Of a DNA stretch of 23,203 nt, positions 14,487 to 21,167 are shown piece by piece; position 1 is the first letter of the stretch; each line of letters starts with the position of its first letter. The stretch comes from a virus. The DNA lies in the IMG/VR virus record IMGVR_UViG_3300036886_000016, positions 1 to 23,203 of that record, one strand, 5' to 3'. A program made the position numbers and the translations under genes. The notes under the pieces were generated by a model, which was given only the letters and a program-made list of their open reading frames with translations, was not told where the DNA came from and did not search any database.

Positions 14487-15959
14487 CTACTCCGCCGCTG
14501 CTGTCTCCGGTTCGAGCAGCCTACGCCGAAGCGTGTGGCGAGTCATCTGCCGGACGTGCGCGACGGTCGCGGCGCCGAACTTCTTCCCGATCATCGCGAG
14601 GTAGTCCGGATCGCTGAAGTAGGTCCGGAAGGCGTCGTCGCGGAACTTCAGGACGCGCGCCGCGTCGACGTGGAGCGTGTCGAGCGGCCGGCAGTCCTCG
14701 GAATGCTGACTGTAGCCGAGCCACGTCGCCGGGAGCGTCGAGCCCTTCGCGACCGCCTCGGCGAAGAGCGGCGAACCCGGATAGGCCATCGCGCTATAAA
14801 AATTTGCGAAGTCCGTGTTGAGCTCCAGCGCGAGGTCGAGCGTCGTCTGCATCGAATAGGCGTCGTCGTCCGGAAGCCCGAAGATGTAGTTCCCGATGAC
14901 GTTGATCCCCGCCGCCTGAATCTGCCGGACGATCCCGACGATGTCGTCGTTCTTGAGTTTCTTCGACGCGCCGTCACGCACGAAGGCGCTCCCGGATTCG
15001 ATCCCGAGCGCGAGCCAGCGGATTCCGGCGGCGCGCAGGAGCGCGAGCTTCTCCGGCTTGACCGTGTCGATCCGCGAATACGCCCAGATGTTGAGGCGCG
15101 ACGCGATCCCCGAGGCGACGAGGCCCTCGCAGATCGCCGTGTAGTGCCGCTCGTTGAGGACAAACATCTCGTCGACGATCTTGAACACTTGAACTCCGTA
15201 TTTAGAGTTCAAGTTGACGATCTCCGCGACGACCTTCGCCGGGTCGCGCATCCGGTATCGGCGCGAGGCGAACGGCGCGTTGATGCAGCAGAAGTCGCAG
15301 GCGTACGGACAGCCGAACGACGTGTGGATCGAGGCGTACGGCTTGCGCGCCGAGAGATCGCCGAAGCATTGCCAGTTGTGCGCCCGGTAGCGGTCCATCG
15401 GGAGGAGATCCCACGCGTCGCCGTCGAGATCGTCGATGTCGAGGAGCGGGGCGCGGGGATTGATGATAATCGGCTCCCGCTTTCCATATACGAGTCCAGG
15501 GATAGCCTCGAAATCATCACCGGCGAGCAATCCGGTGATCGTAATGGGACCCTCGCCGACACATGCAAAATCAATCATTTCCTCACGAAGAGTCCGCTCC
15601 GGAAGCGCGGAGACGTGACCGCCGACCATAATGATCGGAACAGAACCCTTGCGGGCCTTAATCGCGCGCGCCGTTAGGCCGGCGGCGTGCATCTGTTGCG
15701 TGGCCCCACTAGGTTGATGACCGTATGCAGCGATGCAGACTAATCTTGGGTTGAACTCGCGAACGAGGAGCGCTACCTGTTCTGGATCAAGTTTCATCGC
15801 TTCAGCGTCAATAATTTTAACGCTAAATCCGCGAGCGCGGATATATCCAGCCATCACGCGGCCCCACAATGGTGGCTCCACGGCCACCAGATCGGAACCG
15901 AGTTCTCCGTAGATTCCGTGAACCCCCCCGGGATGAATTACGACAAGATCAAGCGACAT
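14487..15959 (-). CDS. B12-binding-domain radical SAM protein
   Basis: 490 residues, ATG start overlapping the end of the HNH gene by 11 bases. The N-terminal 145 residues have the alternating beta-alpha pattern of a cobalamin-binding domain (LDLVVIHPGGVHGIYG, VEPPLWGRVMAGYIRARGF, KIIDAEA, PRLVCIAAYGHQPSG, IIMVGGHVSALP), without the DxHxxG motif, as in the BchE-like class. The radical SAM core follows with TSFGCPYACDFCC, giving the iron-sulfur ligands Cys217, Cys221 and Cys224 (CxxxCxxC). Later are KIVDEMFVLNERHY, WLALGIESGS and YIFGLPDDD, all usual for the family. These enzymes do methylations or other radical rearrangements; the substrate cannot be read from sequence. The 5' third (above about 15460) has lower GC than the rest. 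Confidence 0.9.
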   Translation of the reverse strand: MSLDLVVIHPGGVHGIYGELGSDLVAVEPPLWGRVMAGYIRARGFSVKIIDAEAMKLDPEQVALLVREFNPRLVCIAAYGHQPSGATQQMHAAGLTARAIKARKGSVPIIMVGGHVSALPERTLREEMIDFACVGEGPITITGLLAGDDFEAIPGLVYGKREPIIINPRAPLLDIDDLDGDAWDLLPMDRYRAHNWQCFGDLSARKPYASIHTSFGCPYACDFCCINAPFASRRYRMRDPAKVVAEIVNLNSKYGVQVFKIVDEMFVLNERHYTAICEGLVASGIASRLNIWAYSRIDTVKPEKLALLRAAGIRWLALGIESGSAFVRDGASKKLKNDDIVGIVRQIQAAGINVIGNYIFGLPDDDAYSMQTTLDLALELNTDFANFYSAMAYPGSPLFAEAVAKGSTLPATWLGYSQHSEDCRPLDTLHVDAARVLKFRDDAFRTYFSDPDYLAMIGKKFGAATVAHVRQMTRHTLRRRLLEPETAAAE

Positions 15960-16452
15960 GCGCCCACGCCTTCCGTTTGCGGATTGCAGTGATCAACGAT
16001 TTATGGACACTGAACTGCCGCGCTAAGTCGACGCCGCGCTTATCGCTTAATCTGATTTCCCGAACCTTTTCATCGTCTAATATAGCGTTGCCGTTCTTGA
16101 TTCCCGGCAACGACTTTGCCGGTCCATTTTGGCGACCCCTGGCGCTGCAATCGCGCATATTATCGGTGTTTGTTCCTAGGAAAAGATGGGCTGGATTGCA
16201 GCACGACGGATTATCGCAGCGGTGACAAACGAAAAGACCGGCCGGGATTGGCCCATTATGAATTTCCCAAGAGATGCGATGTGCGTAAAGATTCTTCCTA
16301 TAGTTTTCGAGACGACGCCTGATGTGGAGCGATCCATAACCCACACCGTTGGTGTCCCCTGTCCATCCCCAACATCCGTCCCGAACGAGAACCTTCTCCC
16401 AGAATCGATCCGCAATCGGTCGACTCTTCCTCGTATATTGACCTGATGGCAT
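15949..16452 (-). CDS. HNH endonuclease, likely free-standing homing enzyme
   Basis: 167 residues from the ATG at 16452, which overlaps the epimerase stop as TGATG and has GGGAA upstream. A longer GTG form would extend 11 codons into the epimerase. RFWEKVLVRDGCWGWTGDTN (16-35) is the usual opening of this HNH group. The active-site region runs from AHRISWEIHNGP (His58) to CHRCDNPSCCNPAHLFLGT (Cys76, Cys79, Cys84 and Asn86/His89), the zinc-holding HNH_3 type. Residues 123-160 (AILDDEKVREIRLS to SLITAIRKR) form a helix-turn-helix for DNA recognition. The gene is AT-richer than the epimerase and radical SAM genes it separates. Confidence 0.92.
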   Translation of the reverse strand: MPSGQYTRKSRPIADRFWEKVLVRDGCWGWTGDTNGVGYGSLHIRRRLENYRKNLYAHRISWEIHNGPIPAGLFVCHRCDNPSCCNPAHLFLGTNTDNMRDCSARGRQNGPAKSLPGIKNGNAILDDEKVREIRLSDKRGVDLARQFSVHKSLITAIRKRKAWAHVA

Positions 16453-17387
16453 CAGACGTTCCCGCACTGATACTTCCGAAAGCACTGGTATAGCTTGATA
16501 AGCTCTCGAAACCCGTCGTCGATACTATAGGCCGGAACCCATCCCGTCCTCTCCATTTTCTCGTTAGAAACGATATAATCGCGCTTGTCTGGGTCTTCGG
16601 CGATCGGCGCTTCCATGAAGTGAAAGTTTGGGATCTGTAGTTTGATGCGTTCGCAAAGCTGCCGCTTCGACATATTGGCGCGGCTGTCCCCGACGTTGAA
16701 CGTATTGCCGCGCATCTTCTCGAAGTTGTCGATCGCATGAAGGAAGGCGCGGGCGACGTCCCTTACGTGACAAAAGTTCCGCATAAAGTCCTGCTGAAAT
16801 AGGACGATTGATCGCTCGCTGACCGCCTTCCAGACGAATTCATTCAAAAGCAAATCGGTGCGATGACGCGGTGAAGCGCCGAAGACCGTCGCGAGCCGGA
16901 ATGTCACCGCGTTCCGCCGTTCGAGGACGAGCAGCTCCGCCGCGCACTTCGTCTGCCCGTAGATCGAGATCGGTTTGAGCGGCGTCTCTTCATCGCACTC
17001 CTTCCCCGGCTGGCCGACGCCGTAGCCGCTGTTCGTATTCGGGAAGATGAACCGCTGCTCCGGGGACGCCGCCTCAAGGAGACCCTTGATCGCCCCGTAG
17101 TTCGTCGACCACGCCGCCTCCGGGTCGCGATCGCAGAGCGGCGCGCCGACGAGCGCGGCGAGCGGGATGACGTAGTCGGCCTTCGCGAGGAGCGGGATGA
17201 CGACGTCCGTGTTCCGGGCATCGCCGCGGACGACCTCGAAGCGCGGGTCGAAGCAAAGCGCATTGAGCGATTCCTGGCCCCACCGAAACGAGTCGACGAC
17301 CGTGACGTGGTGACCGGCGTCGAGCAGAGCCGGAACGAGGATCGAGCCGAGGTATCCGGCCCCGCCTGTGATCAAGATTGAAGGCAT
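16452..17387 (-). CDS. NAD-dependent sugar epimerase/dehydratase family protein
   Basis: 311 residues; GAAGGGA lies upstream of the ATG. It is an extended short-chain dehydrogenase: ITGGAGYLGS (6-15) binds the dinucleotide, and the catalytic set is Ser120 (NTNSGYG), Tyr143 and Lys147 (IYGQTKC). The C-terminal part with FMRNFCHVRDVARAFLHAI and NTFNVGDSRANMSK binds the nucleotide-sugar. A Ser rather than Thr, and no following Asp-Glu pair, argues for an epimerase or reductase rather than a 4,6-dehydratase. It would act on a soluble NDP-sugar in the cytoplasm, probably the same one used by the dehydratase just upstream. GC falls in the last 180 bases next to the HNH gene. Confidence 0.88.
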   Translation of the reverse strand: MPSILITGGAGYLGSILVPALLDAGHHVTVVDSFRWGQESLNALCFDPRFEVVRGDARNTDVVIPLLAKADYVIPLAALVGAPLCDRDPEAAWSTNYGAIKGLLEAASPEQRFIFPNTNSGYGVGQPGKECDEETPLKPISIYGQTKCAAELLVLERRNAVTFRLATVFGASPRHRTDLLLNEFVWKAVSERSIVLFQQDFMRNFCHVRDVARAFLHAIDNFEKMRGNTFNVGDSRANMSKRQLCERIKLQIPNFHFMEAPIAEDPDKRDYIVSNEKMERTGWVPAYSIDDGFRELIKLYQCFRKYQCGNV

Positions 17388-17398
17388 CGAGTTTCCCT

Positions 17399-17578
17399 TC
17401 AGCGCAACAGCGAATAAACGAACAATCCCATGACGATCACTGCTGAGGGAGCAATCATGATGATTGCGCTACAGCCGATCGGGACGCTGTCGGCCGGTTG
17501 CCGGCTCAGGCTTCGGTAGGCCAAGAACGGCCAGACGACCGCCGTGAGCAGCGAAAGTACGATGAACAGCCGGATCAT
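17399..17578 (-). CDS. Two-helix membrane miniprotein overlapping the dehydratase gene
   Basis: A 59-residue ORF with an ATG at 17578 and an AAAGGT ribosome site 8 bases upstream. It has two clear hydrophobic segments, LFIVLSLLTAVVWPFLAY (4-21) and AIIMIAPSAVIVMGLFVYSL (38-57), joined by the polar linker RSLSRQPADSVPIGC. It overlaps the last 110 bases of the upstream sugar enzyme gene in another frame and ends 11 bases before the epimerase start. I do not recognise the family. A role as a membrane anchor for the pathway or an unrelated small phage membrane protein are both open. Confidence 0.62.
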   Translation of the reverse strand: MIRLFIVLSLLTAVVWPFLAYRSLSRQPADSVPIGCSAIIMIAPSAVIVMGLFVYSLLR

Positions 17579-18707
17579 CGGAATACCTTTTGATGACAGC
17601 GACCGCCGCAGCGATTTCCTCGCTCATGTCGCCCGGCCGATTCCCGAGAAACAAACCGGTGCGACCAATGATGTCCGCGTTCGGCGTCTCCTGCCCGACG
17701 CGGTAGGGCGCGCCATAAGGGTGCTGGAGGAAGCTGCCGCCCGTGGGAAGGCGGGCATCGATCCCTTCGGCCCGGAAAGCCGCCACTAGCTGATTCCGCG
17801 CAGGAGCCTCGCCGACGCGGAAACTGAACCCGAACGGGCTTGGGTCGCCTTCGTGGTCCTGAAAGTCGATAGGCGAGCCCCGGACGGCCCATTTGAACGC
17901 CTCTAGGTTCTCCGCACGAGCCCTTACGAACCCGGGGAGTTTCTTGAGCTGCTCCCGGGCAATGGCCGCGTGCATCTCTAAACCCCTCAAATTGTACCCC
18001 ATAATTTCAAATTGATACTCATCTTCAAAGGCTTGCGCGGGTTCCACATCCCGCGTCCAGCCGTGCGCCCGCAGCATCCGGCAAAGTCGGTCGCATTCAT
18101 CGTCATCCGTCAGGACCGCCCCGCCTTCGATCGCCGAGACCTGGTGGCTGTAGAAGAAGCTCTCCGTCGCCATCAGCCCGAAGGACCCGGTTGTCGCCCC
18201 CTTGATCCGGGCGCCGAGCGACTCGCAGTCGTCATTGATGAAATAGGCGTCCATCACGCCAGCGGCCGACTGCCACCCGGGCAAGTTCGCCGGGCTCCCG
18301 AGAATGGAGCAGCCGACGACGAGGCGAACGCCTTCTGGCGATTGAAGATTTCCATAGAGATCAGCGTTCCAACTCCCGTCGCAGTCCGCCAGCACGAGGT
18401 CGAGCCCGTATTGGACGAGGGGGGCATAGGTTGTCGCCCAAGCCACCGCCGGCACGATCACCTTGTCCCCCCGCTTCAGGGGTCGATGTTTCACGTGTGA
18501 CAGTGCCGCGACCGCGATTAAGTTCGCCGAGGAGCCGGAATTTACCATCACGGCGTGCTTCCGACCGTGAAACGCCGCCAATTCCCGCTCGAACGCCGCG
18601 ACCTCCTCGCCCTGCGTGAAACGGCCAGACCGGATCACGCGCTCGATCGCCTCGCGCTCCTCCTCGCCGTGAGCCGAATAGGCTGTCGGATGCTTCCACT
18701 CGGTCAC
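17469..18707 (-). CDS. DegT/DnrJ-fold sugar enzyme with His for Lys, ColD/RfbH-like 3-dehydratase
   Basis: 412 residues from a GTG with GGAGGG upstream; GTGA overlap with the previous stop. PLP-enzyme features: VIRSGRFTQGEEVAAFE (24-40), HAVMVNSGSSANLIAV (51-66) for the phosphate, KVIVPAVAWATTYAPLVQYG (82-101), and NDDCESLGA (158-166) with the Asp that holds the pyridine nitrogen. In aminotransferases a Lys follows near SFxxxK; here the sequence is ESFFYSHQVSAIEGGAV with His188 at that place. ColD and RfbH-type enzymes have this same change and remove the 3-hydroxyl of 4-keto-6-deoxy sugars instead of transaminating. No ferredoxin domain is seen, so it is nearer ColD than RfbH. The last 37 residues lie over the downstream miniprotein gene and look like an added tail. 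Confidence 0.9.
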   Translation of the reverse strand: MTEWKHPTAYSAHGEEEREAIERVIRSGRFTQGEEVAAFERELAAFHGRKHAVMVNSGSSANLIAVAALSHVKHRPLKRGDKVIVPAVAWATTYAPLVQYGLDLVLADCDGSWNADLYGNLQSPEGVRLVVGCSILGSPANLPGWQSAAGVMDAYFINDDCESLGARIKGATTGSFGLMATESFFYSHQVSAIEGGAVLTDDDECDRLCRMLRAHGWTRDVEPAQAFEDEYQFEIMGYNLRGLEMHAAIAREQLKKLPGFVRARAENLEAFKWAVRGSPIDFQDHEGDPSPFGFSFRVGEAPARNQLVAAFRAEGIDARLPTGGSFLQHPYGAPYRVGQETPNADIIGRTGLFLGNRPGDMSEEIAAAVAVIKRYSDDPAVHRTFAAHGGRLAVLGLPKPEPATGRQRPDRL

Positions 18708-18931
18708 GCCGTTCCCTCCGAAGTCTGAGCCGCCGCGTGGTGCTCAACGTCTCGAGCTAGTTCTGGCCCCGTCCATCCCGCAGTGGCAAGGAACCGCGAT
18801 AGGTTTACCCACAAACTATAAGCCACGCCGACCGGATCGGACTCGCCTTCGATGCTGTCCATGAACTCCTCGAAAATCTCATCTCCGCGTTCTGTTGCTT
18901 CTGCAATTTCCTCGTCGGTCGGATCAGCCAT
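18704..18931 (-). CDS. Small acidic protein of unknown function
   Basis: 75 residues, ATG start overlapping the end of the E1 beta-like gene by 8 bases and ending in a GTGA overlap with the next gene. It is strongly acidic in the first half (DPTDEEIAEATERGDEIFEE) with a hydrophobic patch VGVAYSLWVNLSRFLATAGW (34-53), so probably a small helical protein. There is no metal motif or signal peptide. I do not recognise it. Tight coupling to both neighbours suggests that it is expressed with the sugar enzymes, perhaps as a helper subunit. Confidence 0.72.
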   Translation of the reverse strand: MADPTDEEIAEATERGDEIFEEFMDSIEGESDPVGVAYSLWVNLSRFLATAGWTGPELARDVEHHAAAQTSEGTA

Positions 18932-19445
18932 AAAGCGCCATCCTCTCGACGAGCAACGTTGAACCCTCGAAGGCCATCGCGGCGCGATACTCGGGGACGA
19001 TCGACTCGGCGTCGTTCAGATCCACGACGCGCACGGTCTTAAGCATCCCACGGAAGACGTCGGAGAAGTCGCCTAAATGTTGGGGCCCTGGATCAAGCGG
19101 CTCCGCCGTCGCAACGGCCGTCCGGATAATCACCCGCGGCCGGTAGTCTGAAAAAATCGGCAACTTGTCGAGATGAAGCACGATCTGGTTTGTCGCCAAT
19201 AAAAGGAAGTTAAACCGTGGGAACATGCACACGGGCAAATCGCCAGCGAGCGCCGCGCCCGTACAGAAGCCGGCCTGCATATCCTCCGCGACTGGAAACT
19301 CGATCCGCTTCTCCATCGGCACGTCGCGGAGCGTAGTATGCATCGCTGTCCCAGCGAAACGGGTCGCCTGCCCGACGAACACCGATCTCGGATGCTCGGC
19401 GACGAGCGCCATCGCACGGCAGAGTTGATCAAAATACAGGCTCAC
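18924..19445 (-). CDS. Short E1 beta-like subunit of a thiamine diphosphate enzyme
   Basis: 173 residues from a GTG at 19445 that forms a GTGA overlap with the preceding small ORF. The family begins exactly here (SLYFDQLCRAMALVAEHPRS aligns with the usual E1 beta opening), while an ATG 47 codons upstream would add sequence unlike the family. The pyrimidine-binding domain has VFVGQATRF, then RIEFPVAEDMQAG with Glu54, the residue that activates the cofactor, and the following GAALAGDLPVCMFPRFNFLL. E1 beta subunits are normally about 325 residues. Here the C-terminal transketolase domain is missing and the protein ends after LLVERMALYG. It pairs with the alpha-like gene upstream. Substrate unknown. 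Confidence 0.82.
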   Translation of the reverse strand: MSLYFDQLCRAMALVAEHPRSVFVGQATRFAGTAMHTTLRDVPMEKRIEFPVAEDMQAGFCTGAALAGDLPVCMFPRFNFLLLATNQIVLHLDKLPIFSDYRPRVIIRTAVATAEPLDPGPQHLGDFSDVFRGMLKTVRVVDLNDAESIVPEYRAAMAFEGSTLLVERMALYG

Positions 19446-19594
19446 GGTTTGTGCTGTCCGTAAACAATCCAACGCGATTGCTTGGCCGTCATGAAGATGA
19501 AGCGCCATGGCTGGCGACCAGCGCCATGCTGCTTGCGTGCCTGTATCCAGACCGCTCGCCAGAAAATGAACCCGCCATAGAGCCAAGCGCGCAT
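19442..19594 (-). CDS. 50-residue Trp-rich, basic ORF between the E1 alpha and beta genes
   Basis: The ATG lies 1 base after the alpha-like stop, and the TGA overlaps the GTG of the beta-like gene. The 50 residues include MRAWLYGGFIFWRAVWIQAR at the start and end with RWIVYGQHKP. Five Trp and many Arg/Lys give a basic aromatic protein, possibly membrane-associated. I do not recognise it. It fills the gap between two genes that should be adjacent, with neat start and stop junctions, which is the main reason to believe it. It could still be a by-product of the alternative beta start. Confidence 0.55.
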   Translation of the reverse strand: MRAWLYGGFIFWRAVWIQARKQHGAGRQPWRFIFMTAKQSRWIVYGQHKP

Positions 19595-19595
19595 T

Positions 19596-20189
19596 TTAGA
19601 AGTTCACTCTTTTTCCTGAGCCCGCGTGTGGCCACGGGCTTAACTCGTATCCATAGTGCCGATAAGCGAGGCTCGCGCCGGGCCATCGCTTCGTACCCCA
19701 CGTCTCCGCGGTCGGCGAACAGACTGACAGCCCATTATCCTCGATCACGATTCGGAGCGGAAGCTCGAAGCCCGCCGCGTAGCGCCCGACCTCGTCGAAG
19801 ATTCCCGTTGTAGCGGTCATATCGCCGCAAAATGCCCAGACCTTCTCGCGGCCGCCGGCCCGCTTGATCGACCACGCAATCCCGAGCGCAATCGGCAGGA
19901 TGCCGCCGACGATCGCCGAGGAAATTATCCGATAATCTGGATAAGTGAGGGTTATCGACTTGCCGGCGAGGATGTCGGCCATCAGCCGGTCGCGCGGGAC
20001 CCCGCGCAAAAGACAGTGAAAATGCGAACGCCATTGTGTTGCGACCCAATCGTTAGGGCCGACGTCCTTGAAGATCGAAATTAAATCGGCCTCGTTCCCA
20101 CCGGCTAGATGGACAGGCGCTCGGATGAGTCCTTTATTGAAGGCTTCCGCAACCTCCAATTCAAAATTGATGAGATCCAGCGGCGTCAT
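19596..20189 (-). CDS. Short E1 alpha-like subunit of a thiamine diphosphate enzyme
   Basis: 197 residues; the ATG overlaps the preceding stop as ATGA. The order matches dehydrogenase E1 alpha subunits: EVAEAFNKGLIRAPVHLAGG (12-31), DWVATQWRSHFHCLLRGV (47-64), SAIVGGILPIALGIAWSIKR (91-110), then the diphosphate/metal motif CGDMTATTGIFDEVGRYAAG (121-140) with Asp123 and Asn152 (EDNGLS). The usual GDG is GDM here, but the metal-binding Asp and Asn are kept. Typical E1 alpha chains have 330-360 residues; this one stops after WPHAGSGKRVNF. With the beta-like protein it would form an alpha2beta2 enzyme using thiamine diphosphate. No E2 or E3 genes are present, so a 2-carbon transfer onto a sugar is more likely than a dehydrogenase complex. 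Confidence 0.85.
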   Translation of the reverse strand: MTPLDLINFELEVAEAFNKGLIRAPVHLAGGNEADLISIFKDVGPNDWVATQWRSHFHCLLRGVPRDRLMADILAGKSITLTYPDYRIISSAIVGGILPIALGIAWSIKRAGGREKVWAFCGDMTATTGIFDEVGRYAAGFELPLRIVIEDNGLSVCSPTAETWGTKRWPGASLAYRHYGYELSPWPHAGSGKRVNF

Positions 20190-20455
20190 TGCGCGGCGAC
20201 CTTCATGAGGACGACGAAGGCGATCAGGCCGAGCCCGAGCGACAAAATTCCGACAACCCACGGCAGAAGATCGAGTGCGGATTTTCGGTCTAGTATGAAT
20301 GCCGTCGTCGTCGCCCAATCTGTCGACCCGCAGTCCGGACATGCGTAGGTCGCCACGCCGGGGGCCGCAGCCATATTCCGCAGCCGATTGTTAAGTGCCG
20401 ACCGACTGCGCGCCGCCCATGTCGCGCAGTTTTCACAAGTCTTGGAACGTTCCAT
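20186..20455 (-). CDS. Small zinc-ribbon protein with C-terminal membrane helix
   Basis: 89 residues from the ATG at 20455, which overlaps the previous stop as TGATG. CENC (7-10) and CPDCGSTDW (39-47) form a likely zinc ribbon. Residues about 63-85 (LLPWVVGILSLGLGLIAFVV) form one membrane helix, with Lys85 and a short tail after it. I do not recognise a function. The design (cytoplasmic zinc ribbon plus tail anchor) suggests a small membrane-bound adaptor. It is coupled to the E1 alpha-like gene by an ATGA overlap. Confidence 0.72.
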   Translation of the reverse strand: MERSKTCENCATWAARSRSALNNRLRNMAAAPGVATYACPDCGSTDWATTTAFILDRKSALDLLPWVVGILSLGLGLIAFVVLMKVAAQ

Positions 20456-20592
20456 CACTTCTCCGCAACCTCTTTGACGGCCTCGACCAACTCGCGAATC
20501 TTGTCCGCGTCGACAACCCATCCGGCCTCCTCTGCGAGCGTCGCAGTGGTTTCAGCCAGAGCCAGCAGTAGCGCGCGTTCTTCTTCGGTCAT
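20455..20592 (-). CDS. Small acidic helical protein, 45 residues
   Basis: The ATG at 20592 overlaps the stop of the HNH gene as ATGA, and the TGA overlaps the next ATG. The sequence is nearly all helix formers (MTEEERALLLALAETTATLA, then DADKIRELVEAVKEVAEK), so a coiled coil is likely. It is acidic overall and has no known motif. A second in-frame ATG three codons upstream (20601) is possible. Supported by the perfect junctions on both sides; function unknown. Confidence 0.62.
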   Translation of the reverse strand: MTEEERALLLALAETTATLAEEAGWVVDADKIRELVEAVKEVAEK

Positions 20593-21167
20593 GGCAACCA
20601 TGCCCAATCTGTTCTAGAGAGGATGCGCCCTATTTGGCGGCGGGAAACACCGAACATCTTCCCGATAGTCCGGTGAATAAATTTCCCCTTCAGGGCTCTG
20701 ATTTTAAGAACATCTTCGCTCGTCAATTTTGACATGCCGCTTGTTTCGCCTCTGGGAAAGGTTCCGGCGTCTATTGCGTCTTGTACGTCTTCTTTTTTGG
20801 TGCCCCACATCAAATGATTTGGGTTAACGCAGCCGCCCTTCCCATTCCCGCAAGAATGCCGAGCAACATTGCGTGGTGGCGGCTCGCCATGAGCAAGAAT
20901 GCAAATGTGGCGCGATACTAGAAGGACCGCGCCATCCACATATGCGACCGGATAGCCATTTACTGAGTTTCTGGCGAACGGCCAGATCAAACAATCAGAG
21001 CCTTTATAATTCAACGCCTCTCGAAGCCATTTTATGATTGTGCCGTCTCGGCGCACACCTCCGCCCAATGGATCGCCGTGACGCTGCCACCGCAAATAAT
21101 GGGCATTGCACCAGCCTCTATTTTTAACCGGCTGATTGCACTCTGCAACCTTGCATAAATCTGTCAA
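20589..21167 (-). CDS. HNH endonuclease with N-terminal zinc finger
   Basis: 192 residues from a TTG at 21167 that overlaps the previous stop as TTGA. The family usually begins just before the first Cys, which fits this start; another TTG 12 bases upstream is possible. Domains in order: a zinc finger with Cys5, Cys10, Cys20 and His23 (CKVAECNQPVKNRGWCNAHY), then the HNH core from SRHICILAHGEPP to ARHSCGNGKGGCVNPNHLMWGT (His104, Cys106, Cys113, His118). The C-terminal helix-turn-helix is KLTSEDVLKIRALKG and TIGKMFGVSRRQIGRILS (147-184). It is a likely mobile homing enzyme. The gene has visibly lower GC than most of the window, as has the gene before it. Confidence 0.9.
   Translation of the reverse strand: MTDLCKVAECNQPVKNRGWCNAHYLRWQRHGDPLGGGVRRDGTIIKWLREALNYKGSDCLIWPFARNSVNGYPVAYVDGAVLLVSRHICILAHGEPPPRNVARHSCGNGKGGCVNPNHLMWGTKKEDVQDAIDAGTFPRGETSGMSKLTSEDVLKIRALKGKFIHRTIGKMFGVSRRQIGRILSRTDWAWLP

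Noticed and set aside
14469-15677. Long plus-strand open frame of about 400 codons opposite the radical SAM gene
   Set aside because: Arg/Asp/Val-rich composition typical of antisense frames in GC-rich DNA; the minus strand carries clear family motifs.
18924-19586. Long form of the E1 beta-like protein starting at the ATG at 19586
   Set aside because: The extra 47 residues do not resemble the family, whose usual opening begins exactly at the GTG at 19445; that GTG overlaps a well-formed small ORF.
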